Below are positions 7,201-7,513 of a stretch of 7,513 nt of DNA, one piece after another. The position numbers and the translations under genes are program-made. The notes beneath the pieces were generated by a model. The model had not been told where the DNA came from. It saw only the letters and a program-made list of their open reading frames with translations, and did no database searches. Each line of letters starts with the position of its first letter. The first letter of the stretch is position 1. Source of the stretch: an uncultured Oscillospiraceae bacterium (GTDB taxonomy: Bacteria; Bacillota; Clostridia; Oscillospirales; Acutalibacteraceae); contig USMJ01000052.1 in assembly GCA_900555805.1 (NCBI GenBank), positions 1 through 7,513 on the forward strand, given 5' to 3'.

Positions 7201-7342
7201 GAGGTTAAACTGCTCTCTGCGGTGTATGTTAGCCGTGTTCCGGCGAGATTTTCACATTTTACATTTTTGGAAATGGCGAATTGGTGGATGACACTGACGT
7301 CTCACTTTTCGAACGGTTACAGTTTTGTGTGAATCGAAATTC

Positions 7343-7418
7343 CTTTGCGGTCGGTTTCGATCGGCATTTCGTTTTCCGCAAACCGTCAGTCCGTGCGGTT
7401 GGGCGCGGATTCGGCACC
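7343..7418. repeat. Direct repeat, copy 2 (76 bp)
   Basis: This is the second copy of the 7125-7200 repeat, in the same orientation and starting 218 bp after it. Its own arms TTTGCGG (7344-7350) and CCGCAAA (7376-7382) are a perfect inverted repeat, which in copy 1 has one mismatch. Its end leads into the inverted repeat at 7401-7456. Confidence 0.9.
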
Positions 7419-7456
7419 ACACTCGCTGTCGCTCGGAGGTACGCGAATCCACGCCC
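7401..7456. repeat. Long imperfect inverted repeat joined to repeat copy 2
   Basis: GGGCGCGGATTCG (7401-7413) is complementary to CGAATCCACGCCC (7444-7456) at 12 of 13 positions, with 30 nt between. The left arm lies in the direct repeat and the right arm outside it. The corresponding right arm is missing after copy 1. Confidence 0.7.
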
Positions 7457-7482
7457 CGGCGGCACTGAACCGCGCCGCCGGG
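7455..7482. repeat. GC-rich inverted repeat near the right edge
   Basis: CCCGGCGGC (7455-7463) and GCCGCCGGG (7474-7482) form a perfect 9-bp, all-G/C stem around a 10-nt loop. An alternative 5-bp stem (GCCGG 7477-7481, CCGGC 7487-7491) uses the same right-arm bases. No T-run follows, so it is not a canonical terminator. Confidence 0.7.
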
Positions 7483-7513
7483 TTCGCCGGCTCCCTGCGC
7501 CGCATATAACTCA

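Larger units (their letters stand above)
6870..7513. other. Gene-free, repeat-rich region
   Basis: I find no open frame with a plausible ribosome binding site, protein character or family motif in about 640 bases; the open frames here run through repeats and read as low-complexity Arg/Ser/Pro-rich noise. What the stretch holds is a 76-bp direct repeat pair, several inverted repeats and a GC-rich right end (47 of 60 bases are G or C in 7441-7500). There is no tRNA or rRNA that I can fold or recognise. It could be a dispersed repeat family, the remains of a mobile element, or a structured untranslated RNA; the sequence alone does not decide. Confidence 0.6.

Noticed and set aside
7125..7418. 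A CRISPR array.
   Set aside because: There are only two copies, the unit is 76 bp with a start-to-start distance of 218 bp, and no cas genes are present.
7252..7465. Two overlapping minus-strand open frames of 66 and 68 codons.
   Set aside because: They run through the direct repeat and hairpins, lack ribosome binding sites, and read as Arg/Pro-rich noise.

Overview
This window looks like an ordinary chromosomal segment of a low-to-mid-GC Firmicute, most likely a Clostridia/Oscillospiraceae-type gut bacterium. The evidence is strong G-rich ribosome binding sites, a TTG start, a MurT/GatD pair (peptidoglycan amidation, typical of Gram-positives), a PolA whose proofreading residues appear lost, and the long Firmicutes-type (class II) GalT. 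The assignment rests on gene content and protein character; no database search was run.

Layout. Minus strand, reading right to left: polA (4115 to 1521), murT (1441 to 113) and the first 33 codons of gatD (101 to the left edge). A good sigma-A-like promoter lies between polA and murT, and no terminator is visible there, so murT-gatD probably has its own promoter plus possible read-through from polA. The ribosome binding site of gatD overlaps the murT stop codon, which fits coupled production of the two subunits of lipid II isoglutaminyl synthase. Plus strand: dusB (4307-5275, TTG start) and galT (5337-6827), ending at a clear rho-independent terminator (6833-6868). polA and dusB diverge from a 191-bp region with back-to-back promoter elements.

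The last ~640 bases (6870-7513) hold no convincing gene. They contain a 76-bp direct repeat in two copies (72 of 76 bases identical, start-to-start distance 218 bp), several inverted repeats, and a very GC-rich, hairpin-dense right end. This is the only part the housekeeping genes do not explain. It resembles a dispersed non-coding repeat family, but only two copies are visible.

The genes serve separate housekeeping roles: DNA repair and Okazaki-fragment processing (polA), cell-wall lipid II amidation (murT-gatD), tRNA dihydrouridine formation (dusB) and galactose use by the Leloir pathway (galT). I see no defence, phage, CRISPR or secondary-metabolite system. The most interesting points are the structured repeats at the right end and a divergent C-terminal domain in MurT.
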